This document shows, piece after piece, positions 54,218 to 61,923 of a DNA stretch of 64,000 bases; positions within the stretch are counted from its first letter, which is position 1; each line of letters starts with the position of its first letter. The notes below the pieces were generated by a model. It did not search any database and had not been told where the DNA came from. It was given only the letters and a program-made list of their open reading frames with translations. A program made the position numbers and the translations under genes. This DNA is from an uncultured Lachnospiraceae bacterium (GTDB taxonomy: Bacteria > Bacillota > Clostridia > Lachnospirales > Lachnospiraceae): contig CAJTWM010000018.1 of NCBI GenBank assembly GCA_910579805.1, positions 7,707-71,706 on the forward strand, written 5' to 3'.

Positions 54218-55609
54218 ATGGAATTAACAGAGATCAGGGACTTATATCGCAACACAGACAAATATGCAGAGCAGGAAGTCACGGTAGGCGGCTGGGTACG
54301 GAGCAACAGGGATTCTAAGACATTTGGATTTATCGTGATCAATGACGGTACGTTTTTTGAGCCTTTACAGATCGTATATAGCGATGGGCTTGCTAATTTT
54401 GAAACGATCTCCAAATTGAACGTGGGCAGCGCGATCGTGGTAAAGGGAAAGATCGTGCTGACGCCTCAGGCAAAACAGCCTTTTGAGATGCAGGCAGCGG
54501 AGATCTTATTGGAAGGAGCTTCTTCCGCAGATTATCCGCTTCAAAAAAAGCGTCATAGTTTCGAATATTTGAGGACGATCTCGCATCTGCGTCCGAGGAC
54601 CAATACTTTTCAGGCAGTATTCAGGGTACGTTCTTTGTGCGCTTATGCGATCCATTCCTTTTTTATGGAAAGGGGATTTGTATATGTGCATACGCCGCTG
54701 ATCACGGGAAGCGACTGCGAGGGCGCAGGAGAGATGTTTCAGGTGACTACGCTGGATATGACGAACCCGCCGTTAACGGAGGACGGAAAGATCGACTACA
54801 GTCAGGACTTTTTCGGGAAGGAAACCAATCTTACCGTAAGCGGGCAGTTAAACGTGGAAACGTATGCCTTTGCTTTTAAAAACGTATATACTTTCGGACC
54901 GACTTTCCGTGCGGAAAATTCCAATACAACGAGGCATGCGGCGGAATTTTGGATGATAGAGCCGGAAATTGCATTTGCGGATCTGAAAGACGACATGATT
55001 CTGGCGGAAGCGATGTTGAAATATGTGATCCGTTATGTGCTGGAGAATGCGCCGGAGGAGATGAATTTCTTTAATCAGTTTGTAGATAAGGGATTGATTG
55101 AAAGATTAAATCATGTATTAAATTCGGATTTCGGTCATGTGACTTATACTGAAGCGATCGAGATTTTGGAAAAGCATAACGATGAGTTCGAGTATAAAGT
55201 ATTTTGGGGCTGCGATCTGCAGACGGAACATGAGCGTTTTCTGACGGAACAGGAGTTTAAACGTCCGGTTTTCGTAACGGATTATCCAAAGGAGATCAAG
55301 GCGTTTTACATGAAACTCAATGAAGACGGTAAGACGGTAGCGGCAATGGACTGTCTTGTTCCGGGAATCGGCGAGATCATCGGCGGCAGTCAGAGGGAAG
55401 ACAAGCTTGAGGTTTTGGAACGAAGGATGGAAGAGATGGGCCTTAAGAAAGAGGACTATGATTTCTATTTGGATCTTAGAAGATATGGTTCTGTGCGTCA
55501 TGCAGGTTTTGGGCTTGGTTTTGAAAGATGTGTGATGTACCTGACGGGAATGGCGAATATCAGAGATGTGGTTCCGTTCCCGAGAACGGTTAAAAACTGC
55601 GACTTGTAA
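54218..55609 (+). CDS. asnS: Asparaginyl-tRNA synthetase
   Basis: Charges tRNA-Asn. The 463-residue class IIb synthetase has an N-terminal OB-fold anticodon-binding domain (about 1-100, VGGWVRSNRDSKTFGFI by position 24-40) and a catalytic core with motif 2 (RAENSNTTRHAAEFWMIE, about 230-247) and motif 3 (GFGLGFERCVMYLTG near 430-444). The SNTTRHAAEF form is of the asparagine rather than aspartate type. GAGGGAG precedes the ATG. I looked for a T-box upstream and saw none. Confidence 0.95.
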   Translation: MELTEIRDLYRNTDKYAEQEVTVGGWVRSNRDSKTFGFIVINDGTFFEPLQIVYSDGLANFETISKLNVGSAIVVKGKIVLTPQAKQPFEMQAAEILLEGASSADYPLQKKRHSFEYLRTISHLRPRTNTFQAVFRVRSLCAYAIHSFFMERGFVYVHTPLITGSDCEGAGEMFQVTTLDMTNPPLTEDGKIDYSQDFFGKETNLTVSGQLNVETYAFAFKNVYTFGPTFRAENSNTTRHAAEFWMIEPEIAFADLKDDMILAEAMLKYVIRYVLENAPEEMNFFNQFVDKGLIERLNHVLNSDFGHVTYTEAIEILEKHNDEFEYKVFWGCDLQTEHERFLTEQEFKRPVFVTDYPKEIKAFYMKLNEDGKTVAAMDCLVPGIGEIIGGSQREDKLEVLERRMEEMGLKKEDYDFYLDLRRYGSVRHAGFGLGFERCVMYLTGMANIRDVVPFPRTVKNCDL

Positions 55610-55685
55610 GAAAAGCCTGCAGTTTGGTGATATTTGGGCGGTATTGGGTTATGGGGAAAGGTTTCATAGAGAGTTGGGAGCTTAT

Positions 55686-56927
55686 ATGAAAAAAAAGTTG
55701 AAACGTATTTTAGTATGGGGGGCGGCAGTCTTTCTGACCGTATCGGCAGCGGCGTCGGTCAATGCATCCACGGTGTCCGATCTGGAGAAACAGCAGAAGG
55801 AACATCAGGCGAAACTGGACGCACTCACGGGACAGATTACGGAAATGGAGGACGAACAGGCGATTCTTGAGGAAGAAATCAGCGATTTGGATTCGGAAGT
55901 CATCAATATGTTTACCAGTATTGAGCTTTTAGAGGAGGAGATCGGTGAAAAGGAAACCTCTATTTCCGTTGTGGAAGGGGATATCGCCGTTGCTCAGGCA
56001 GACTACGAGCAGGCCAAAAAGGAAGAAGAAGAACAGTATGAGGCTATGAAGATCCGTATCCAGTATATTTATGAGAAGGGAGAGACTTCCTATCTGCAGA
56101 TATTTTTGGAAGCGGAGAGCTTTAGCGATATGCTGAATAAGGCGGAATATCTTGAACAGTTGTATGAATACGACAGAAAGCAGCTCAAACTTTATCAGGA
56201 AACCAGAATCGCCGTAGAGGAGCTTCAGGCCAGATTAGAAGAGAAGAAAAATATTCTTGTGACGGAGAAAGCGGAATTAGAAGCCAATAAAAAAGATCTG
56301 GAGGATCAAAAAGCATATTTGGATGTGCTTCTTGCCAAAAAGAAAGAGGAGTCTTCTAATTTTGAGACACAGATCGCACAGGCAAGGCAGCAGGCGGCGA
56401 TTTATAAAACGAAAATCAAAGAGGAACAAAAAAAGATCAAAGCGTTAAAAGAAGAGGAGAGAAAAAAGGCCGAAGAGGCGTTGAAAGCGCAGCAGGCGGC
56501 AAATGCAGGAAACTCGAAAGGATCTTCCGGGACGGGAGGGAACGCGGGCGGCAGCGTGACTCCGCCGGCCAGTACAGGCGGAAGCGCAACAGGGCAGCAG
56601 ATTGCCAGTTATGCCTGTCAGTTTGTAGGAAATCCTTATGTGAGCGGCGGAACGAGCCTGACAAACGGCGCGGATTGTTCCGGTTTTACTTATCGGGTTT
56701 TCAGTGATTTCGGCTATTCCATTCCGAGAACTTCGTATGCGCAAAGGAGTATCGGAACGGGAGTGGATTATGCCAATGCACAGCCGGGCGATATTGTATG
56801 CTATTCCGGCCATGTGGCGATCTATATCGGAAACGGCAAGATCGTACATGCCAGTACTGCAAGCACCGGTATTAAGATTAGTAATGCACAGTATAGGGAA
56901 ATCCTTTCCGTGAGAAGGGTCGTATAA
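55686..56927 (+). CDS. NlpC/P60 cell-wall endopeptidase with coiled coil
   Basis: A 413-residue secreted hydrolase. The ATG at 55686 begins a signal peptide (basic start, hydrophobic to about residue 25). A long coiled coil (about 30-275) of PcsB/P60 style follows, then a glycine- and serine-rich linker (about 275-300). The NlpC/P60 domain (about 305-413) has catalytic Cys331 in ADCSGF, His376 in GHVAIYIG and His388 in IVHAST. It should cut peptide stems in peptidoglycan. Frames starting at 55566 overlap asnS and are unlikely. GGGAG lies before the ATG. Confidence 0.9.
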   Translation: MKKKLKRILVWGAAVFLTVSAAASVNASTVSDLEKQQKEHQAKLDALTGQITEMEDEQAILEEEISDLDSEVINMFTSIELLEEEIGEKETSISVVEGDIAVAQADYEQAKKEEEEQYEAMKIRIQYIYEKGETSYLQIFLEAESFSDMLNKAEYLEQLYEYDRKQLKLYQETRIAVEELQARLEEKKNILVTEKAELEANKKDLEDQKAYLDVLLAKKKEESSNFETQIAQARQQAAIYKTKIKEEQKKIKALKEEERKKAEEALKAQQAANAGNSKGSSGTGGNAGGSVTPPASTGGSATGQQIASYACQFVGNPYVSGGTSLTNGADCSGFTYRVFSDFGYSIPRTSYAQRSIGTGVDYANAQPGDIVCYSGHVAIYIGNGKIVHASTASTGIKISNAQYREILSVRRVV

Positions 56928-57206
56928 AAAGATGTAAACATAAACGGCCGGACAACGGTCCGATAGAAAGGCTTCTTGCCCATCATACATACTCCTAAGC
57001 AGGATATATGTTAAAGCTTATCTGAGGGAGTTGTAGGGCGGAAGTCTTTTTTTGCGTACAGTCATTTTATCTTACGGCAAAGGCAGTGCCGTTAAGAAGT
57101 GTGAAGAGGCTATAGGTAAAAGTTGATAGATCGGGATTCGAATAAAGAAAAAAAAAGTACACATACTAAGTGGGAACTAAAAGTCAAAGCAAATAAGGAG
57201 GAAAAT
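56928..57206. other. Leader region of the coat-like gene pair
   Basis: About 280 bases without a gene. It holds a sigma-E-like promoter (57140-57169) close to the start of the next gene. Nothing else here could be assigned. Confidence 0.5.
57140..57169 (+). promoter_or_regulatory. Candidate sigma-E promoter of the coat-like genes
   Basis: GAATAAA (57140-57146) and CATACTAA (57162-57169) with a 15-base spacer, 38 bases before the first coat-like gene. Confidence 0.5.
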
Positions 57207-57392
57207 ATGGGTAATATTTCAGAATTAGAGCTGCAAAATCTCCGTCATCTCATCGGCGGATACGACACTTCCGTTGCCAAAATGGAAGAGTATGCAAATT
57301 GTGCAACGGATCCGAAGATCAAACAATTTTTTCAAAAAGGCGCAAAAACGGCACAGGAAAATAAGCAGACATTGATGAAATTTTTGCAGTAA
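57207..57392 (+). CDS. Small helical protein, spore coat (CotF-like) candidate
   Basis: A 61-residue protein preceded by AAGGAGG. Helical, with LQNLRHLIGGYDTSVAKMEEY near 9-29. It resembles a short CotF-type coat subunit and is followed 40 bases on by a longer relative. The start at 57207 is clear from the ribosome site; a longer frame from 57123 has none. Placement by a sigma-E-like promoter fits mother-cell expression, but this is inference. Confidence 0.6.
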   Translation: MGNISELELQNLRHLIGGYDTSVAKMEEYANCATDPKIKQFFQKGAKTAQENKQTLMKFLQ

Positions 57393-57432
57393 GCAGGGCG
57401 TATTTGCAGGTTAAGTAAGAATGGAGGTTACT

Positions 57433-57687
57433 ATGCAGGAAAAAACGATCGTAAACGACACATTGGCAGGGATCAACGGAGAATTGGTACGTTTTGGAGA
57501 GATGATCCCGCAGACGGAGAATAAGGAACTGAAGCAGACTTTGAAACAGTTCAGAAATGCCTGTGAAATGTCACAGGAAGAGTTGTATCAGATGGCAAGG
57601 GAAAAATCCTATTATGTTCCGGCTGCAAAAGCGACGGATGAGGAGATCCAGCATGTGAAAGGACTTTTTACGCAGAGTACTTTATAA
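57433..57687 (+). CDS. Spore coat protein CotF-like
   Basis: An 84-residue helical protein. The ending EELYQMAREKSYYVPAAKATDEEIQHVK (by position 49-76) matches CotF-family coat proteins, which often end near a YYxPA motif. The ATG at 57433 follows TGGAGG; the one at 57421 is the ribosome site itself. It probably forms an operon with the preceding small protein and ends at a strong terminator. Confidence 0.7.
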   Translation: MQEKTIVNDTLAGINGELVRFGEMIPQTENKELKQTLKQFRNACEMSQEELYQMAREKSYYVPAAKATDEEIQHVKGLFTQSTL

Positions 57688-57698
57688 ATCGTATGGGC

Positions 57699-57747
57699 AA
57701 TGCAGGCATGGCTGGGCATAGGCTTTGCCCGGCCGTCCTGCATTTTT
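57699..57747 (+). terminator. Terminator after the coat-like pair
   Basis: AATGCAGG (57699-57706) pairs with CCTGCATT (57737-57744), with inner stems GGGCA/TTGCCC, followed by T residues. Confidence 0.8.
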
Positions 57748-57901
57748 ACATAAGCGCTTTTCTATAAATGATCGGGCCGGTCAGGCTTGGTTCAATTGTT
57801 GCCAATTTTATAAATTTTTCTGTAAAATTGTTCACAAGAAAACAAATATTTGATACAATATACATTAAGTACCGGAATGAAAAGTACCAAGGAGGTAATA
57901 T

Positions 57902-58198
57902 ATGGGAAAGAAATATAAAAGAGCATCGCTCGATGTGGAAGCAGTGAAATATGAGCTTGGAAAAGATATGGAAGACGGTTTTGAATCTTGGACAAAGGTA
58001 GTTACAAACGGATGGATCTCTGCGGAAGGACTGATTAAAGTCACGAAAGAAGACGGCCGGGTGGTATGTCCGTTTATTAAAAACCGCAGGGGCGTTATTT
58101 TTATCCGTGAAGGAGATTATATTATCTATGAGGAGAGCGGAGAGCGTCACTGCTGCGGAGAAGATAAGTTTAGCAGCAGATTTTCGCCGGTTGAGTAG
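57902..58198 (+). CDS. Hypothetical protein
   Basis: A 98-residue soluble protein with strong ribosome site AAGGAGG. It has a conserved-looking core KEDGRVVCPFIKNRRGVIFI (about 56-75) and a cysteine pair in RHCCGE near the end. I recall similar short proteins in Lachnospiraceae and in prophage-like regions but cannot name the family. No neighbours point to a pathway. Confidence 0.65.
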   Translation: MGKKYKRASLDVEAVKYELGKDMEDGFESWTKVVTNGWISAEGLIKVTKEDGRVVCPFIKNRRGVIFIREGDYIIYEESGERHCCGEDKFSSRFSPVE

Positions 58199-58272
58199 AA
58201 GCGTATAAAGATAGATTATTTAGATCTGGTAATCAGGATGGTCGGGAAGACGGATAAGAGAGGTGGAAAGAT

Positions 58273-58383
58273 ATGTTTATTTTGTTAGCGGGAGGATTGT
58301 TGGTCATTATCATTGCGGTAGTAGTGGCGGTAGTATCTTCGGTAGTATCGGCGGTAGCTGCCAATGAGGATATTGAAGACTAG
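58273..58383 (+). CDS. 36-residue single-pass membrane peptide
   Basis: A frame too short for the usual cut-off. ATG at 58273 is preceded by GAGAGGTGGAAAG. It encodes one hydrophobic helix (MFILLAGGLLVIIIAVVVAV, then VSSVVSAVAA) and an acidic tail NEDIED. The strong ribosome site and clean helix argue for a real gene. It could be a sporulation or stress membrane peptide; that is a guess. A repeat starts at its stop codon. Confidence 0.5.
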   Translation: MFILLAGGLLVIIIAVVVAVVSSVVSAVAANEDIED

Positions 58384-58400
58384 AGTGTGTTTGCAAAATG
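58381..58400. repeat. Dispersed GTGTTTG repeat, fragment
   Basis: TAGAGTGTGTTTGCAAAATG, the core of the repeat family with one inserted base, begins at the stop codon of the small peptide. Confidence 0.5.
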
Positions 58401-58559
58401 TTTTTTGTCTGCTGAGGCCGGCGGAGAGCTTTGTACATATGAAATGCGCGCAGGTATGTGTCAAATAGATAGAGGGGTCTGCTGCCAAAGGGCTACAGGC
58501 TCTTTTTTAAGGCTGTCATTTTATATTTTAGGAAGGAAGACAGAAAGGATCATGATAAA

Positions 58560-59432
58560 ATGCTGCAGATAGACAGGAAAAGGGTGGAGAAGGTTTTTTC
58601 TGATTATGTGGAAAACTATAACAGCAGGGATGATAAGGTACGGCTGAAGATCGAGCATACATTCCGGGTAGCCGCTCTTTGCGAGCGGATTGCAAAAAGC
58701 ATAGACTGTTCCGCCGGGGAGACAGATCTTGCGTGGCTGACAGGGATCCTGCATGATGTAGGAAGGTTTGAGCAACTTAGAAATTTTGGTACGTTTCATG
58801 ATGCACAGTCTATCGATCATGCTGCTTATGGTGCGGATATCCTGTTTAAAGAAGGAAAGATCGGGGATTATATCGGAGACAATATCGGAGATATGGGAAA
58901 CCGGAGAGAAACAGAAATATATCCATATGCCTCCATCTGCCCTCATGTTAAGTACACGGATGAAAACATAAGGGAACTGATAGAGAATGTGGTCCGTTAT
59001 CACAGCGCGTATCGGCTGCCGGATGAATTTGACGATACTACAAGAAAGTTCTGCAATATTTTGCGGGATGCGGATAAAGTGGATATTTTAAAAGTAAATG
59101 TGGATTTTCCCTTGGAGGAGATCTATAATGTGACCACGGACGAGCTTAGAAATTCCGAAGTGTCGGAAGCTGTGATGGAAAGTCTGAAGGAGGAGCATGC
59201 AACCTTACGGAGCCTGAAAAGGACTGCTGTCGATAATGTGGCAGGGCATATTTCCCTAGTGTTTGAACTGGTGTATCCGGAAAGCCTGAGAATGGTGGAG
59301 GAACAGGGATATTTGGAAAAACTGCTTTCCTTCGAGTCGCGAAATGAGAAGACAAGGGAACAGTTTGGGGAGATCAGGAGAATGATGGAAGGGTACTTTG
59401 GGAAAATAAACCGGAAAATATCTGTTTTGTAA
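58560..59432 (+). CDS. HD-domain phosphohydrolase
   Basis: A 290-residue metal-dependent hydrolase. The HD ligands are visible: His33 in EHTFRV, His65-Asp66 in GILHDVGR, His87 in SIDHAAYG, then a later histidine block RYHSAYRLPD near 142-151 and ILRDADKVDIL near 163-173. The family cleaves phosphate esters of nucleotides or related compounds; the substrate here is unknown. GAAAGGATC precedes the ATG. An overlapping out-of-frame ATG at 58552 ends quickly. Confidence 0.8.
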   Translation: MLQIDRKRVEKVFSDYVENYNSRDDKVRLKIEHTFRVAALCERIAKSIDCSAGETDLAWLTGILHDVGRFEQLRNFGTFHDAQSIDHAAYGADILFKEGKIGDYIGDNIGDMGNRRETEIYPYASICPHVKYTDENIRELIENVVRYHSAYRLPDEFDDTTRKFCNILRDADKVDILKVNVDFPLEEIYNVTTDELRNSEVSEAVMESLKEEHATLRSLKRTAVDNVAGHISLVFELVYPESLRMVEEQGYLEKLLSFESRNEKTREQFGEIRRMMEGYFGKINRKISVL

Positions 59433-59460
59433 TATTGGTTATAGAAGAATGATATATCAA

Positions 59461-59560
59461 GTCGGACTATCTGTAAACATTGCTAATTATATTATTGTGA
59501 ATAATGCCGCTGTCAGGGAGACGGTCTGGCATTTCAGAATCTATTTGGGGGGTCTTTTTA
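59461..59560 (+). pseudogene. Truncated, decayed copy of spoIIID
   Basis: The translated segment NIANYIIVNNAAVRETVWHF matches IANYIIENNATVRQTAKQF of the intact SpoIIID about 330 bases downstream. The DNA also matches: ATTGCTAATTATAT, GAATAATGCC, GTCAGG and AGACGG occur in both in the same order. Identity stops soon after, and the remaining frame is unrelated. It looks like a partial tandem duplication or a remnant of a second gene. Confidence 0.75.
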
Positions 59561-59587
59561 AAGTGATATTACAGAACTGCCCCGTAT

Positions 59588-59606
59588 TTTTTCAAATACG
59601 CTCTAG
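59588..59606. repeat. Dispersed GTGTTTG repeat, fragment (minus orientation)
   Basis: Read on the minus strand CTAGAGCGTATTTGAAAAA matches the repeat core. It lies downstream of the spoIIID fragment. Confidence 0.55.
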
Positions 59607-59726
59607 AATTTCGTTTCAGATTACGTTCCCAAAGGAACGCCATGTGCCTGTGTTGATTTAGTTGCCGGTATGGGTGAAAAGGAATTACGACATAAAGAGT
59701 AACTATGGAATACTGTTTTTAAATAG

Positions 59727-59755
59727 TCATAACCCCTCGCGATACTTCATACAAT
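59727..59755 (+). promoter_or_regulatory. Sigma-E promoter of spoIIID
   Basis: TCATAAC (59727-59733) and a perfect CATACAAT (59748-59755) separated by 14 bases, 28 bases before the TTG start. spoIIID is sigma-E dependent in other spore formers. Confidence 0.75.
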
Positions 59756-59783
59756 GTAAAAAAGTATTCTGAGGGGATTTCTT

Positions 59784-60050
59784 TTGAAGGATTATATCGA
59801 GGAAAGGGCAATCGGTATTGCTAATTATATCATTGAGAATAATGCCACCGTCAGGCAGACGGCAAAGCAGTTTGGTATTTCGAAATCCACTGTACATAAG
59901 GACGTAACGGAACGTCTGATGCAGATTAACCCGACACTTGCGAAAGAAGCAAGAAAAGTATTGGATGTCAATAAATCCGAACGTCATATCAGAGGCGGTC
60001 TTGCAACAAAAGAAAAATATTTACATCAGCACGAATTGGGAATACAATAA
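59784..60050 (+). CDS. spoIIID: Stage III sporulation transcription regulator SpoIIID
   Basis: A mother-cell DNA-binding protein that tunes the sigma-E regulon. The 88-residue protein starts at TTG with GAGGGG upstream. The helix-turn-helix is visible as TVRQTAKQFGISKSTVHKDV (about 22-41), followed by RHIRGGLATKEKY near 70-82, both as in known SpoIIID. The length is near the usual 90. A truncated copy of the same gene lies just upstream. Confidence 0.95.
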   Translation: MKDYIEERAIGIANYIIENNATVRQTAKQFGISKSTVHKDVTERLMQINPTLAKEARKVLDVNKSERHIRGGLATKEKYLHQHELGIQ

Positions 60051-60121
60051 CGGAAGAATAGAAAGCAAAACCTGACGGGTTGAATAAACGGATGGATCTT
60101 TGGGCAGGAAGGGAACGAAAG

Positions 60122-61459
60122 ATGTTATACAGTAATAAAGATTTGAAAAAATTAATAGGCCCTCTTATTATGGAACAGCTGCTTGCCATTTTAGTTGGAC
60201 TTGCGGATACGGTCATGATTGCAGGAGAAGGTGAAGCGGCAATGTCCGGTGTCTCGCTTGTGGATACAATCAATATTCTGATCATTAATATTTTTGCGGC
60301 GCTTTCGACCGGCGGTGCAGTCGTGGCCGGACATTTTCTGGGACAGAAGGACTCGGAAAATGCCTGTAAGTCTGCATGGCAGCTTATGCTGTTTTCCATT
60401 GTGTCATCTGTAGTGATCACTGTTCTTTTTATCGGTTTTCATTCTTTTCTATTAAGTCTTATTTTCGGACAGGTTGAGGCGGCAGTAATGGAAAATGCCA
60501 AAACATATCTGGTGCTGACGGCGCTTTCTATTTGTCCCCTTGCCATATATAATGCATGTGCAGCGCTTTTTCGCGCCATGGGGGATTCTAAGACTACTAT
60601 GTATATTTCTATTTTGATGAATGGGCTGAATGTAGTAGGGAATGCCGTTTTGATCTACGGAGCTAAAATAGGAGTGGCAGGAGCGGCTGTTTCTACCAGT
60701 TTTTCCAGAGTGGCAGCGATGATCATCATTCTTATTTTCATGTTCAATGAAAACAGGGTAATCAACTTTAAAGGGCAGGTAACGGGCAGAATGGACGGCA
60801 GCCTGATCAAAAAGATCCTTCATATCGGCGTGCCTAACGGATTGGAAAACAGCCTGTTCCAGTTGGGAAAAATCCTGCTGCTCAGTCTGGTCACGACCTT
60901 TGGCACTTATGCAATTGCAGCCAATTCGATCTGCAATGCGTTAGCATGCTTTAATGTACTTCCGGGGACGGCGATCAATTTTGCCCTGCTTTCCGTAGCG
61001 GCGGTATGCATCGGTGCAGGCGAATATGAGCAGGCGCGGTATTATACGAAAAAACTGATGCTCATTGCTATCGGGAGCGTGACGGCCATTTCACTTGTTT
61101 TTTTAATATTTGCCCCTCAGCTTGTAGGGATTTACCGTGCCAGTGAAGAGACAACGCAAATGGCGGTACAGGTATTAAGATGGCATGCCTGTATGGCCAT
61201 GATCGCATGGGTTCCGTCCTTTACTTTGCCCAATACCTTAAGGGCTGCGGGAGATGTGATCATGCCGATGATCATAGCGATTCTTTCTATGTGGATCTTT
61301 CGGATCGGGACGGCGTATGCGTTTAGCTATTTCTTTGATATGGGATTATTAGGAGTCTGGATTGCTATGACGATCGACTGGGCTTTTAGGGCAATCTGCT
61401 ATGGAGTGCGGTATCATGGGAATAAATGGGAACGGATCATGGAAAAAAACAGGGGATAG
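60122..61459 (+). CDS. MATE-family efflux transporter
   Basis: A 445-residue membrane protein with about twelve helices, the MATE layout of two six-helix halves. The first half starts LIGPLIMEQLLAILVGLADTVMI (by position 10-32). MATE pumps export drugs or metabolites using Na+ or H+. The ATG at 60122 follows GGAAGGGAACG; a TTG at 60080 is less likely. It follows spoIIID by 71 bases in the same direction; a functional link is not evident. The substrate is unknown. Confidence 0.85.
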   Translation: MLYSNKDLKKLIGPLIMEQLLAILVGLADTVMIAGEGEAAMSGVSLVDTINILIINIFAALSTGGAVVAGHFLGQKDSENACKSAWQLMLFSIVSSVVITVLFIGFHSFLLSLIFGQVEAAVMENAKTYLVLTALSICPLAIYNACAALFRAMGDSKTTMYISILMNGLNVVGNAVLIYGAKIGVAGAAVSTSFSRVAAMIIILIFMFNENRVINFKGQVTGRMDGSLIKKILHIGVPNGLENSLFQLGKILLLSLVTTFGTYAIAANSICNALACFNVLPGTAINFALLSVAAVCIGAGEYEQARYYTKKLMLIAIGSVTAISLVFLIFAPQLVGIYRASEETTQMAVQVLRWHACMAMIAWVPSFTLPNTLRAAGDVIMPMIIAILSMWIFRIGTAYAFSYFFDMGLLGVWIAMTIDWAFRAICYGVRYHGNKWERIMEKNRG

Positions 61460-61536
61460 GCATTTTAGCAGCTATTACATCATTTATAATAAGTGGAAAA
61501 TGGATACGGAATTGGACTGTTATTGGTAATGGGGTG

Positions 61537-61575
61537 GAGTGTGTAAAGAAGTTCTGAGTTACACACTCTTATTGT
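61537..61575. terminator. Hairpin after the MATE gene
   Basis: GAGTGTGTAA (61537-61546) pairs perfectly with TTACACACTC (61559-61568) around a 12-base loop, followed by a T-rich but broken tract. Confidence 0.6.
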
Positions 61576-61578
61576 TTC

Positions 61579-61613
61579 TGCCGCAGAGCGGCATGACAGG
61601 AATACTGAATAAA
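61579..61613. repeat. 35-bp palindromic dispersed repeat, copy B
   Basis: Reverse-complement match of 32/35 bases to 40731-40765, including the hairpin TGCCGCAGAGCGGCA. Confidence 0.8.
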
Positions 61614-61804
61614 AATGTATATGCAACCTAGCCGCAATGTGCAGACGGGGATAAAGAGAAAAGGAAATATGGGAAACAGGTGTGGATTCAGATTGCTATT
61701 TGGGATGGAATGTTGGATATAAAAGGAATTAAAAAAATAGTGACTGATTCAGTCTGTCCTGATAGTGGGAATGTAAATAAAGACGGGAAAAGGAAAAGAA
61801 TATT

Positions 61805-61834
61805 TTGACAAGTCTTTAAACTCTGACATATAAT
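61805..61834 (+). promoter_or_regulatory. Promoter of guaA
   Basis: Perfect TTGACA (61805-61810) and TATAAT (61829-61834) with an 18-base spacer, about 90 bases before guaA. Confidence 0.75.
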
Positions 61835-61923
61835 AGGGAACAGATACAAGCGGTGCATACGGCGGACGGAAGATAAAAAGAATTCATTAGAAGCTGTAGA
61901 ATGAGTAAGAATGGAGGATGGAT

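Larger units (their letters stand above)
58199..58559. other. Region with one small membrane ORF and a repeat fragment
   Basis: About 360 bases. It holds the 36-codon membrane peptide (58273-58383), a GTGTTTG-type repeat fragment (58381-58400) directly at its stop, and about 160 bases leading to the HD gene in which I see no clear element. Confidence 0.5.
59433..59783. other. Region between the HD gene and spoIIID
   Basis: About 350 bases holding a decayed spoIIID fragment (59461-59560), a repeat fragment (59588-59606) and the spoIIID promoter (59727-59755). No intact gene. Confidence 0.65.
61460..61923. other. Region between the MATE gene and guaA
   Basis: About 460 bases holding a terminator (61537-61575), the second copy of the 35-bp palindromic repeat (61579-61613) and the guaA promoter (61805-61834). 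I looked for a purine riboswitch and saw none. Confidence 0.6.

Noticed and set aside
57746..58150. Minus-strand frame opposite the small gene at 57902
   Set aside because: The plus-strand gene has a perfect ribosome site and sensible composition; the minus frame does not.
59449..59661. 70-codon frame upstream of spoIIID considered as a gene
   Set aside because: Only its first part matches SpoIIID; the rest is unrelated and it runs into a dispersed repeat, so it is treated as a pseudogene fragment.
61460..61923. Searched for a purine riboswitch before guaA
   Set aside because: No paired core or conserved purine-riboswitch bases are visible; a plain vegetative promoter explains the region.
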